Shown: piece by piece, positions 21,735 to 34,807 of the stretch | How positions within the stretch are numbered: position 1 is the first letter of the stretch | Layout: each line of letters opens with the position of its first letter | Source: Periplaneta americana | Taxonomy: Eukaryota; Arthropoda; Insecta; Blattodea; Blattidae | Length of the DNA: 64,000 nt | NCBI RefSeq assembly: GCF_040183065.1 | Contig: NC_091121.1 | Coordinates: 38,591,287 to 38,655,286 of the forward strand | Direction: 5' to 3' | Notes under the pieces: model-generated | The model's input: the letters and a program-made list of their open reading frames with translations, nothing else | Told to the model about the DNA's origin: nothing | The model's database searches: none | Translations under genes and position numbers: made by a program

Positions 21735-24700
21735 GTACGTATATTGGAAATGTGTACTTTAAAATCGATATCTTATGAAAATCTCTAAATTCTAATTTGT
21801 GAGATAAGTGAAGCTGTGGGTCCCAAGTCGTAGAGGAAAAGAACTTTGCCCCTTAAAGAGGGTTGTTGCATGCAAAATTTGTCGGCCGTTTCTAGCCCAA
21901 GTTATATTTCGATGCTGAATAATTTATGAATTTGAAAGCATTGTTACATAAATTGATAATTCTCCAGAAAACCTACACTGAAAGAGGCACAATTTGCTTC
22001 ACTGGCTTTTGTGAGATGTATATAGTCATAAATACCTCGTTTTGGCTTCCAGCCACATATACTTTCAGCAGAAAAATCGTTTGATACTTACATGTACAGT
22101 ATATTCTAATGTACTGTTGTACATTACTGTTACTCATTAGGTACTAACATAGCTAACATGCGAAAGGTGTAGGACAAATTACTAGAGAAATGGGGCTACA
22201 AAAGTACATTAAAATAGACCTGTACATGTACAGGTAGGCCTAAGTGTCAAACGATTTTTATGTTGAAAGTATTTGTGGCTGCGAACTAAAACCACATGTT
22301 TATCACTATATATATATATACCGGTATATATATATATCTCACAGATGCCTGTGAAATAAAAAACAATTGTGCCTCCTTTAGTGTAGCTTTTCTGGAAAAT
22401 TACCAATGAATTATTACTACCGGTATATATGCTTAATTTTCTCTCTCTAAACAGTCTAAATTGTATGTTTTACTATAAACATTATTATTAACATTAACAA
22501 TAGAAAATCGTGTTTGGGGGAGTGGGGAGAAACTTTATAAATTTGATGATTTTCACTCCCAAAATTACCTCCGGATCTTTCCCCGTTCCCTAATTTCGCC
22601 AAAAATTTAACTGGTTTGATGTAATGTTATCCTATACTTCCAGCATTGGGAGCATATGCAAGAAGTGCAATGAAAGGAGAGCAGACATTGTCCTCAGAAT
22701 TCGAGATGCATATTGCAGGTAAACTGTGATGATAGAAATAGCCTATAATGCTTATATTTTATCTTTCCATGCTCGGTAATGTAGAGCAGATGTGGTAGTA
22801 CACAGTGCAATTGCACACATGTGAGTGTGGAAAGATAAAATACACACCTCAACAAAAGTTTGGAATACTGCCGAAACGTATATTCAGAGATATTTCATGC
22901 CTCATTTACATAGGCACTTTATTAATTGTACTATCAGAGCCGTTATATTCGACAAAACATTACAGGCATGTTTTGTGTTCATATCTTAGTGATGTGACCA
23001 TACCGCTAGTGCTGTAGTAGATGGTGCATTGTTCCATGTGAACAAACGCATCAGTCAGTTTGTGTTCAGTCTTGCAGTGACATGCCACGTAGATGAATAC
23101 AAACGTTTGATAGGATTCAGATAGTGGCTTTACTTTCGGCAGGCCATACACAGCAAGATGTTGCCTATAGGTTAAATGTCACACAAAGCAGCGTGTGTAA
23201 GGTATAGAGAAAGTATAGAGAGAGGGGAAATGTGAATGATAGGCCTTGTTCTGGCCATCCCCGCATTACACCACGCCAGGATCGTTACCTCCAAATGTCG
23301 GCTCTCAGACATCCAACATCAACTGCCAGAGCCCCTAGATATGACCTCTCCCACAGCAACAGGGGTTCGTATCGCAGATCAAACAGTGCGCAGAAGACCA
23401 TGAGGTTGGTCTTCATTCCAGAAGGCCAATGAGAAGCTTTGGACTGAACCAATGGAACTGAGCTTATCGAAGGAACTGGGCTCTTGCTCATCAACACTGG
23501 ACCATTGCAGAATGGAGTAATGTCATATTTGCTGATGAGACCAGGATTGGTTTGAGACCTGACACCAATTATACAAGGGTATAGAGAACCTCTAGATGAC
23601 GTCATCAATGTAGGCATTTCCAGAAAGTCCACTAGTATGCTGGCAGAAGTGTTATGTTCTGGGCAGGAATAATGATGGGACAGGAGACTGCTAATACCCA
23701 TCCAAGGCAAATTGAATGGCTCTCGATCAGGGGCGGCTCTACAATAAGAACTGCAGAGCTGCAGAACCGCCATTTAAATGGACCTGAAAAAATTAAAAAT
23801 GTAAAACGTGCTTTTATGTAATCTACTTCATTGTTTCATTTATTTTTCCAATTCATTCTCCTTCGATTCGAGATTTTACTGTCTGTAGGAGCCTTGAACT
23901 GCTCGAGAATTTTAGCTGTAGTGTACTTTTCGGATCTGTGATCGGCAGTTCCTGGAGCTCAACGTAGGGTAGTCGGCAGCAGAAAACTGGTTTTCTTCAC
24001 CGTCTCATAAGACTGCATTAGAGCTGCAACCATAGCAGCTCTCTCTGAATATACAAAAGAACCGTCAACACCCTCATCTCTTTATGACCTGCGTTAGAAC
24101 ACATAGGCTTCTGGACTACTGTATATCATTACAGTTGCAGTGTGTTATAGTACTGTGGATGGTGTGATGTGATTAGTCAGTGTGTCTAAAGAAATATTTT
24201 ATATTAAAAATGAATGAAATGAAAACCGAATCGACCAACCCTTTTCGAAATTGAAAGAGAAATTGCATGTTAACTTAAGAAATTAGGACATCCTACACAA
24301 AATTTAAATATTGAAATTTCTGGAAAAAGTCGAGGAAATCATGTAGCCTACTAGTCATTTTAATACCGAAATGTGTAATGGAAACGATTGGTTTTTTGCT
24401 GCGCTCATGAAAACGCTTTCTCCCCCACCCATGTATTCTGTTTAGAGGAGAAAATACATGGACAAACACCGGAGTGAAGGATTTATTTAATTTGACTTAA
24501 AAAACTAGAAAAGCTTGTGGGGCACATCTCCACTAGGTGACTAGTTATACCCGGTGGGAGAGGTGTAGCGCACGGTTGGTTGGAGTACAATTTTGGGTGC
24601 ACAGTCAACTTCGAGAAGGGGCTGTAATTACACGCGTTATCCGATTTAGATGCAATAAACAGCATGCATTTGCTAAATACACTATTTTTCATGCAGAACT

Positions 24701-27700
24701 GCCAACCTTTGTAACTGCGGGCCGCTACTGCTCCCGATACATTCAAGAAATGCTAGAACCATTGACCCTTCAGAATTGCTGTCGGCAATCACTTCGTCCT
24801 AGCAGATGACAATGCAAGACCTCACCATTATGGGGCAGTGTTTCGGTATCTCCAAAGACACAACATCACTCGAATGGACTGGCCTGCACAGTCCCCAGAC
24901 ATGAATGCAATTGAGCATGCATGGGACATGTTAAAAGTGGTCATTTCAAAGCATCCCAACCCACCTGATAATGTTCAGGAATTTGCTGCAGCTGCAATAG
25001 AGGAGTGTGACCGTTTTCCCCAAGAAAACTTGATGACCTCATTCGGAGCATGCTTCATGGGGTGGAAGAACTCATCCGTATGCAAGGTGAACATCAGTGG
25101 CGTAGCATAAAATTTTGAGCAGGGGAAGCTAACTCAAATTGTCTTCCATGTACATATGAGAAAATGTATTGCAAAAATATAGTCTTAAAATAAATAGTAA
25201 TCAATGTCAAGTCAACAGTCCGAAGATTGGTTGGAACATCATAAGTAACACCAATAAGGCATCACCTCAAATAGTACATAGTAAATTATGATTTCATGGT
25301 TTACACATATCTCTAACAAATAGACATGTATACGTATAATTTAACACTAGCTCACTCTCTGTCATATTGAGAGAAATCACAATATTAATGGTCAATAAAT
25401 ACAATATTAGTAATTATGTAAGTATGCGTCTGTCTTGGTTGTGGCCTTCATTGACAGCAAGGGAGTCGGTCGTTTCTTTTTAAATTACACTTTTGTTCAT
25501 AAGTCAGTCTTGATAATGGAATTGTCCTAAAAATTCAAGTAAATTAGTGCCAGCAACTGTTATTTCACTCATTATTTATTATATCAGTCACAATGGACAC
25601 TAACGCTTCAACTAAACACAACTCACGAAAGGGATAACTCAGAAACTAAATTCTTTTCAATGTTAAAGCTAGCTTCTTGCGAGCCTTGCGACCAGGGTAG
25701 TTTTGTTAGAAAGAGATGGAAAATCTGCGGGGTGGGTTACACAGAAGAATGAGAGTATTGGAAGCTGGTGTGTGCAGGCTTCATATTTACTGCTGCATTA
25801 CAAATCATCCTGAGCTGCCGCATCACAATATTTAACGCCTAAATATAAATTGTATTAAAATTAATAAATAATTTTGTTCATAAACTGCAGGTTTGTTATA
25901 AAATTATTATTAACTGGAGAAGCTGAGCTTTTTAGCTTACATTGACGCTACGCCACTGGTGAACATACCAATTACTAAAGACTGCTAGCACTGTGAGATA
26001 AAGAGATTTTCAAAGTTTTGTTGTCAGAATTTAAGTTCAGAAGATTATCTTTTTGTTTGTATATTTTTTGTATATATTGTTCAAAATGTTTGATTCAGAG
26101 AGAATTATGCTTATTTTGTTAAATAGTTATTGTAAAGCCATCAAAAGATTGACTGTAAGAATTCAATTTAGTCGTATCCTTGTTATTGCAAACTTTTGTT
26201 GAGGTGTGTATATGCACTGTATTATTAACATGATTCATACGATGGTGATTCTTTGCTTATGTTATGTCGCAAATATTACTTTAACAATATTTTCTTCAAG
26301 TCCGTCATAAACTTATCTTATATTACAATGTGATGTTTTTATTTCATTTTACTAGACGAACGTTTTCGGTTTTATAAACCATCTCCAGATCACTCTTACC
26401 TCTATTGAGCTCTTGTGTTGATGTGCAATGGGTTACATTAACCATATTGTATTAAAAAGTAAAATATAAATATGAGATAAAACATTAATGAATACACATA
26501 TTTAAAATGATGATGATATATTAAATTAAATTAATCTAAGTTGAAGGTTTTGCAGCTTATACAGTCCTTTCAGATGCGAAATAATTATTTTCTTATGACC
26601 TTATACACAGTGACCATCATGAGACTGCATTTACAAGTAGTTGTTGCATAATTATAAATCACTGAATTCATTGGATAGTCAACACAAGAGTTCTATAGAG
26701 GTAACAGTGATCTGAAGATGGTTTATAAAACCGAAAACGTTCATCTAATAAAATGAAATAAAAACATCACATTGTTATATAAGATAAATTTATGACGGAC
26801 TTAAAGAAAATATTGTTAAATTAACAAAACTTAGTGGAACAAGAAATGGGTATAGAAAGCAAATATTACTGGTAGAACAACCTAGCCTATGTGATGTTAA
26901 TAGAAGAGCAACATAGAAATAACAAGTTTAATTTAAAAATAATACCGCCTTATAGTTTTCAGAAAGTCAGCTTGGTATAATTTGCGTTCAGTTAACTAAT
27001 TTTGTCTTAATTTCAGGGAATGTTTCTTGACAGCAGCAACCCACAAGTTCAGAGCTTCTCTTGGAAAATCAAAGCTAGTCAGACCACAAGATCATGTCCT
27101 TATTGCATTTTCAGGAAGCCAGCCTTCTGTTGCATTGCTTCATTTAGTGAATGCGGGACTGAATGAAGCTAACCATAAGCGCTTATTATTTACATGCTCT
27201 GTTGTTTATATTGATGGTGAGTAAGATTGTTGTATGATCATAGATGTTAATATAAACCCATATTAAAATGTTCCAAAATACTGTTAATAGCTCTACTCAT
27301 ATATGACCACTTACGTTTCTTTGTAGAAGGAAATATTCTTGGATTATCTCTGGAAGAACGTAAGACAGTCTGCACTTCCATTGTTGTGCATGTGGGAAAA
27401 TTAAATCTTCCCCTCTATATTGCATCATTGGAGGACTGTACAGAAGATTCAGATGTAAGATTGTATAGCTGCAGTGATGAAGTATATGATGTGCACAGTA
27501 AAAATGAAGAGTGCATGAAGAAATTAATGAGTTCTGTTCACAGTTTAACAGCAAAGGAAGATCTATTACAGAAAATACGGTATGATTGCTTTGTGGTTGC
27601 CCTTTGAATGATGTGATTTTGTCATTATACCTAATATATTTAGCATAACATTTGAAATTTTATTTTAAAATTTAAATTATGATACATCTTGATTACACAA

Positions 27701-28709
27701 CTTTTAACACTGTATCACTTCGGAATATATATGATAAGACTTTCTTGTGTTAAATTCTAATGTACCTTGTTTACATGTTTCGACCTATTTATGGGTCATC
27801 CCCAGAACTGGTCGTTGTTGGTCTTGGCGCCTCTTGTTTTGTTTCCTGTGAGGGTGTGTTCGTGTGGTATAATGTAGAGTCAAAGAGGTGTGTGTTCTGA
27901 AATTGAGTTGTGTGTTGAGAATTTCGTTGGGGTGTGTTTTCGTGTGTCTGTATATCTCATATTGTTCTAGTGTGTTTAGTTCCTGGCTTTTTGTTTGGAT
28001 GTGACTCCTCGTTTTTAAACATCTTTCAAAGAACATGGATTTTCTCCATAAATATTGTAACAACCATTTTTAGACGAGATGAATAAAGATTTTAAACAGA
28101 TTAATTTTCTAAGAAAAAGCTTTTAGGAAAGTTTTACAATATTCCTGCTCTGTTAATAATCAGACTTGGCAGAATTTATTTTTAACTCTTTTTCCGAGCC
28201 AATCTTTTAATCCTGAAGCTATTATAGGTAAAAAAGAAATCTAAACCTTGTAGTTGATGACAATAATGATTTATGAGTGATTTACTGATTTATTGTTTCA
28301 TATTTTTAGGAATCGACTTCTATTGAAGATAGCTAAACAACTGAAGTGCACGAAAATATTTACAGCAGAAACTGCAAATCACTTGGCTGTTAAGATACTA
28401 AGCAACGTGTCTGTTGGACGAGGAGCACAACTTCCATTGGATGTCGTAAGATCATTAATAATTATGTAATCATATGAACAGTAGAGCTTACACTGTGTAA
28501 AATATCTAAGGCAATTAAATTCTCAGTTAGATGTTGTTATCTTTTAATTAAGTTTAATAATAATTCTTTATTTATACTGGCAGAGTTAAGGCCATAGGGC
28601 CTTCTCTTACACTCTACCAAGTCACAAAGTATACAAGCAGTTAAAATTTAACAAAAAGTTAAAGAACAAAATACGAACATATTACAAAAAAAAAAAATAA
28701 AAAATAATA

Positions 28710-28760
<51 letters not shown>

Positions 28761-31700
28761 GCATAAAATCGACACTAAACAACATGAAAATAATACCATA
28801 ATAGAAAAAAAAAAGTGAAATACAGTGGAATATAGTGAAAGCAAATCATTTAGTACAAATGGTTAATATGGAAAAACGTAAGGAAGAATATATCAAAATG
28901 GAATGTAATAAAATAATAATAAAAAAGAAAAGAAATACGAAAATTAAATAACATTCACGATAAAAAGGCTATGATAATAAATTCATTGGCTGATAAAGAG
29001 AACAAAAAGGGGAAAGGAAGGAAAAGGAAATTATAGCCTATATTTTTACAAAACTATGGCAGAGAAAAGGGCTTATAACTGAAAGGAATTAATTCAAAAA
29101 GTGCAATTTTAATTTCTTTTTGAAACTAGACAATGTCCGACAGTCTCTGACATGTTGTGGTAGAGAGTTCCAGAGATGAGCTGCAGAGATGGTGAAAGAT
29201 GAAGAGTAGAAGGATGTTCTGTATTTAGGAATGGAGAGTGTGATATGGTGTTGTGAGCGAGTATCTATTTCGTGATACGAGGACAAATGTTGAAAACGAG
29301 ACGCTAAGTAGCTAGGGTTAGAGTTTTGAAGAATATTGAAGAGTAAAGTGAGAGAGTGAATAGTTCTTCGCTCTTTGAGATGGACCCGGGACAGCATATT
29401 TAGTGAAGGTGTGATACGGTCAGATCTACTGACGTTGCAAATAAATCGAATACGTGCATTATGAACACGCTGTAGTTTGTCAATTTCATGTTAAGTTCAG
29501 TGTAGAGAGTGTCACAGTAATCAAAATGAGGCATCAAGAGCAACTGCACTAAATTCTTCTTGAGAAGCAACGGAAGGAAATTTCGAATTCTTTTTAGTGC
29601 GTGAATTTTCATAAAAATTATTTTACATATGTGTGTGATTTGAGTATTCCAACTTAAGTTTTTGTGTGTCATAATTAAGTTTTTTAGCGTAAAAATGCAC
29701 ATGCACATGACATTCGGAAATCTGTTCACATTTTCTGTTAATGTGGTGGCATCATTAATTACAGTAGGCTGTGGATGACTGAAATTATAGGTTTGTTCCA
29801 GCATGGTTCGGAATCGATTCTGAACTGCCTGCTTATGCGCAGGAGCTCAATGTGTGTATTCCAACAAGACTAGAACTGATTCAGAGCCGATACTGAACTT
29901 CCAGTTTCCTGTTTCAACATGCTTTAGAACTCGTTCGGAATGAGTGAAATTGGTTCTCGATTAAGAACTGGGAATTCAGAATTGTTAACGCATGCGCAGA
30001 TGGTTTAATCTGAAGTTATGGTTAAAATGCTTCGAGACTAGACAGGTTAAAATAAAAAAATAGTCGAAAATGAGTGATTTGGAAGGTAACAATGATACAG
30101 TAAAACCTTGCTAAAACGTACCCTCTATAAAAAGGACACCTGCACAAACGAAAAATAAATTTGGGAACAGAATGATTTTCTATGTAAAATAATACTTTAA
30201 AACGGAAAACTGCCTAAAATGGATCATTTTAAGCGTAACTGTTGCTAAATTCTTTCAAACCATTTTTAATTTTGCAATAACACTGTACGAAGCATGACAT
30301 AATTTTTTTGTGTGACTGTACTTGCAATGATCTGGAAGACTTTCGCTATTTTTTGTCAGGGGTTGGGGGTGAAGTTTCTTTAACCATGTCACTATTCTGC
30401 GCTTATTGTCAAGGACCCGACAGGTTACTGACCTCCTCTATCCTTACTTCTTCCAACCCTCTTGCATTTTCTTTCATTTATTCTCAGTTTTGTGCTAACA
30501 AGCCAATACAGTGATAAAGGACAGTGCGAGTAGAATAAAACTGTGAATAATTGTATTGTAGTGTCAATTTAGTTTCACATTTCCGTTTATTTATTCCGAG
30601 TTTTGTGTTAATATGCTAATACAGTGTTAAATAACATTGGCAATAAAGTAAAACTGTGCGATTTAATAAAAAGCCTAGATGACTAGTTCTATCATGGAAG
30701 AGTGGCTTCATAATTTTAATGGAGCAATGAAACGTCAAGGTTGTAAGGTCATACTGTTTTTAGACAATGCTACCTGGCATCCAAGGATTGATTTGTCTAA
30801 CGTGAAGTTAATCTATTTCACAACTTCAGTTACACAACCGATGGCTCAGGGCGCAATTTACACTCTGAATTGATGCAGGACGCGAAGGAAATCCTACAAC
30901 ATTTCCTTCAAAAAAAAAAAAAAGTCGCAGCAAAGCATTTCAAAAGAAATGTGGGGGCCAAGAAACTAGGGTGCAGAGAGAGGGAGAGAGAGAGGCTGCA
31001 ATTACGTAAGTTAATAAGTATGAAAATAAAATTCACTTTGCATGTACTGAACTGTAGCAACTTTTATTTCAAATTATTTCTTCATTCTGTTCTTCCTACA
31101 GTGAGCATATTGCAGTAGTCTATTCTTAGTTTTGCCAAAACTCAATCCTTTGTAAAACGAAAACCTGTGAAAATGGAAGAAAAATTCTGGAACAATTGCT
31201 TTTCGTTTTAGGGAGGTTTTACTGTATATTTTATGACGAATTAAGTTCGAAAGATCAATATAATTTTAATATGAGAAGAAACTCCGAAGGTCGTGAAAGA
31301 ACAGTTCAAGAAACATTCCAACAGCGTAAAATCCCGAACTAGTTCTGACACCATATACAATTGGTACATGCATTTGGTATTAGTTTGGAACACGTTCTGA
31401 ATTGCTTGCTGGAACTAACTTTATGATATGTTTAAAACAACGTAGTTTCGAATGCAGCCAGCTGTGATGAAACATAAAAGGAACAATTTAATGTGACATC
31501 ATAATTAATTCATTATTTTCGTACACAAATGGGGGTGATTAATAAATGCGTGGTGTCTAAAGATAGAAATAGTTAAGTTAACATTGTCTAATTCTAAAGT
31601 ACTGTACTTTAACTATGGTATTAATTTCCAAATGAACTCAATTTTCTGTAATGACATTATTATTCATTAATTTCAAACAACTCACCGGTGTCATTCATAT

Positions 31701-33945
31701 TGATGTGCACATCGTTTTGACTATCAATTGTATTGTCGTCTCGAAACTAGGCCTCATGGAATGAGGAAACAGTGAACTAATTAACGAGAAAGTTCTGCCT
31801 TGTTAAATTAAAATATGGAGAGTATAAAGAGAGAAATGAAACGAAATATCAAAATTTTATTTCAAATACCAGACATCCATATAATCCCATCCATGCTCAC
31901 AATAACAATTACGAGCAGCATTAACGTTTCACACAATTATAGAGATTTGACGAATTCATGTCATTTTTATTATTAGATAAGAAACTTCTGAGTGAAACAA
32001 TGTTGTTGTCTTTTCACCTTCAATATTTGAAAAAGTAATGTTATACTAGAAACTAGAAAAAGTGCAGATGTTGATGTCCTTCTTATTGGTCTTGTGAGTA
32101 CCATGCATGCCATTGGATAAAAGGTTTACAGATTCGAATGAACCATTGTAACTTGTGTGTCTACACCCCTTGCTACAGGCATGAGAGCACCGAAGTTGAA
32201 TATGTTGTTGTTTTCTAATGCCAGGCGTTTGACAATAAAGTCATTTGACCTCTTGCACTCCAATATTTTTCAAAGATATTATCATGGTCAGCCACTCAAG
32301 CACAGATTTTGAGGTGTTCCGAATCCATTTCTTAGTTTGAGTTGCACAATGGACAGTTAGGGGACTGATATATTCCAATTCTATGCAGGTGTTTGGCCAA
32401 ACAATCATGACCTGTTGCCAATCTAAATGCAGCTACAGACGATTTTCGTGGTAAATTGGGAATCAACTGTGGATTATGATGCAGAGAGTTCCATTTTTTC
32501 CCTTGGGATTGAGTTATCAAATTTTGTTTGTTGAAGTCTAAGTATGTAGATTTAATAAATCTTTTCACAGAGTAATACGTAGATTTAGTAACAGGTCTGT
32601 AAGTAGCAGTGCTGCCCTTCTTTGCTAGTGCATCGGCATTCTCGTTTCCCAGGATTCCACAATGGGATGGTATCCATTATCCATTGGAATACAATTCTTT
32701 TATTGACTGATATTAATTGAGAGAGCATTTTAGTTATTTCTGCTGTTTGAGATGAAGGTGTGTGTTTAGAGACGACTGATAGAATAGCTGCTTTGGAGTC
32801 TGACAATATAACTGCATTCTTAAATTTATTGATGTGGCATAGAAGATTCCTGAGACATTCACTTATTGCAATGATTTCTCCATCAAAACTTGTTGTTCCA
32901 TACCCAAGAGATCTATAAAGTGAGAAGAGACAGCACGTAACACGTGCACCGGCACCTTGTTCTCCGGAGATCAAGGATCCGTCAGTGTATAAATGAAGCC
33001 AGTTTTGTGGAGGGTACATAATGTTAATTGCCTCTAAAGAAAATTGTTTCATTATTTCAGTGGTTACTTCTGATTTCAGTATTTCTTCTGTTGAATTTAG
33101 ATTATATTCTATATTTAATAGAGTTAAAGGGTCTGGTTTAATTTGTAAGTTTTCTTTTAAATTCGGGATATTGATTTTCTTTTTAATTCTTGAACCATGG
33201 ATATGAAACTTTTTTGAGTTTTCAGTCTACAGAGAGGACTGTATGAATGCCAATTGTTTCCTGGTAATCTGATAAGTTTTTCATATTGAATCAGTGCTTT
33301 TTCTTGTATTGTCATTTTGATACTGTTAATATTAGTGAGGAATCTCATAGAATCTATTGGAGTTGTTTTGAGTCCACCAGTAATGAGCCTTCGTTTATGA
33401 AAGGTGAAGTAATTAAAATTTCTCCGCAGTATGTCAGCACTGGCTGTATAAACATTTTGTATATAGTGTTCAAAGTATTCCTAGAGCATCCCCATTTCTT
33501 TCCTGCTAGTCTTTTTAGAAGGGACAATCTTTTACGAGCTTTTTCAGAAGTTGAATATAAAATTAGGTATGTTGCTCAGCTTCTCTCAGTAATATCTCGG
33601 CATTAAGAACAGATATAAACTTTTGCAACTACTCATTTGATTTGTAATCGTGAATTCTACAGTATTAAAATGATAATAGACACGTACGATATACTTTGAG
33701 TTATTGTTGGGACTAATTTCGGAATGATGATTTATATGAAGAGAAAATACATTGCATGCTCTTCATTAACTAGTTCTCTTGTCATAGACCCATACTCTCC
33801 ATTTAAATCCGAAATAAAATTTAATCATTCAAATCAACACAATTAATTGTAGTTTCATTCCCGAAACTGGGTGGCATATTCTACATGTCTGTGTGTCCTT
33901 AATACAACGTAGAATTTTTAAATTTTCATGTAGTATGTATGTATG

Positions 33946-34001
<56 letters not shown>

Positions 34002-34761
34002 GAGTTTTATTAGTAACAACAATGTAATTTATTCGTCACAACAATAATTCCTTTCTACAATTCACCTTAAACGCTCTCGTCAACAATTGGATCTTCACTC
34101 AACACAGTATTCGTTATAGCACTCCACCGACGACAATGACAGTTTACTTGGACTATTACGCACAACAATGAACTGTTAATCTTAACTAATATTTACAAAG
34201 CACTATTTACAAATCAGAACTACCAGTTCTCAGTTCACAGTTCTTCTATCTCAGTCACTCGAGTTCACAGTATCTCGAACCACAGACCTTCAGAGACAGT
34301 TCACTGTACTCGAACTCAGGTCCCTCCAACTGCGGTCCACTGCACTCGAACTCAGGTCCCTCCAACTGCGGTCCACTGCACTCGAACTCAGGCCTTCAGA
34401 TGCTGACGCAGTTGCGAACGCACACTCGAGTCGAACTCCGGTACACAAGACTGGCTTGCTTGCTCTGGCTTTCTCACTGACTGGCTGACTAATCAACTGA
34501 AAACTGCTGTCGTTCCTTCGCGACCGTAATTTATAACCACAGCGACGTAGCCTCGAAGGTTCCACGCGTCTCTAGAGATGGCTCTCCAGAGAAATCCAGA
34601 GCCCTCTCCTCTCTACCAGCACCAGATGCGCGCGCACTCTCGCTCCACTCTCTCGCCGCGTTGGCCCTTTTCCCCTCTCCGCCGCGCGCCATCCCAAGTG
34701 CTCCGCGCGATCTTCTCTCTTGCGGGACGCTGGTCGTGAGTTCGAATCTCACGTCGCTGTC

Positions 34762-34807
<46 letters not shown>

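Larger units (their letters stand above)
22843..26208 (+). mobile_element. Tc1-like element carrying two nested hAT insertions
   Basis: The ends read CACACCTCAACAAAAGTTTG on both sides, inverted, with TA flanks at 22841-22842 and 26209-26210. Removing the two nested elements leaves about 1.5 kb, a normal Tc1 length. Transposase remnants: [11 protein letters not shown]...[44 protein letters not shown] and [18 protein letters not shown], i.e. the DD34E motifs. Frameshifts and stops break the frame. It fills CTU2 intron 2. Confidence 0.9.
26280..26820. mobile_element. Fold-back element with hammerhead motifs on both arms
   Basis: Arms of about 145 bp are inverted copies (for example GTCCGTCATAAACTTATC and its complement near 26800). 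Each arm contains a hammerhead-type core, detailed separately. Penelope-like elements carry such motifs in inverted terminal repeats, so this may be a Penelope-derived remnant. No protein is encoded. Confidence 0.75.

Noticed and set aside
23285-23773. 162-codon minus-strand frame
   Set aside because: It overlaps the Tc1 transposase remnant and the edge of a hAT element in the opposite sense, so it is fortuitous.
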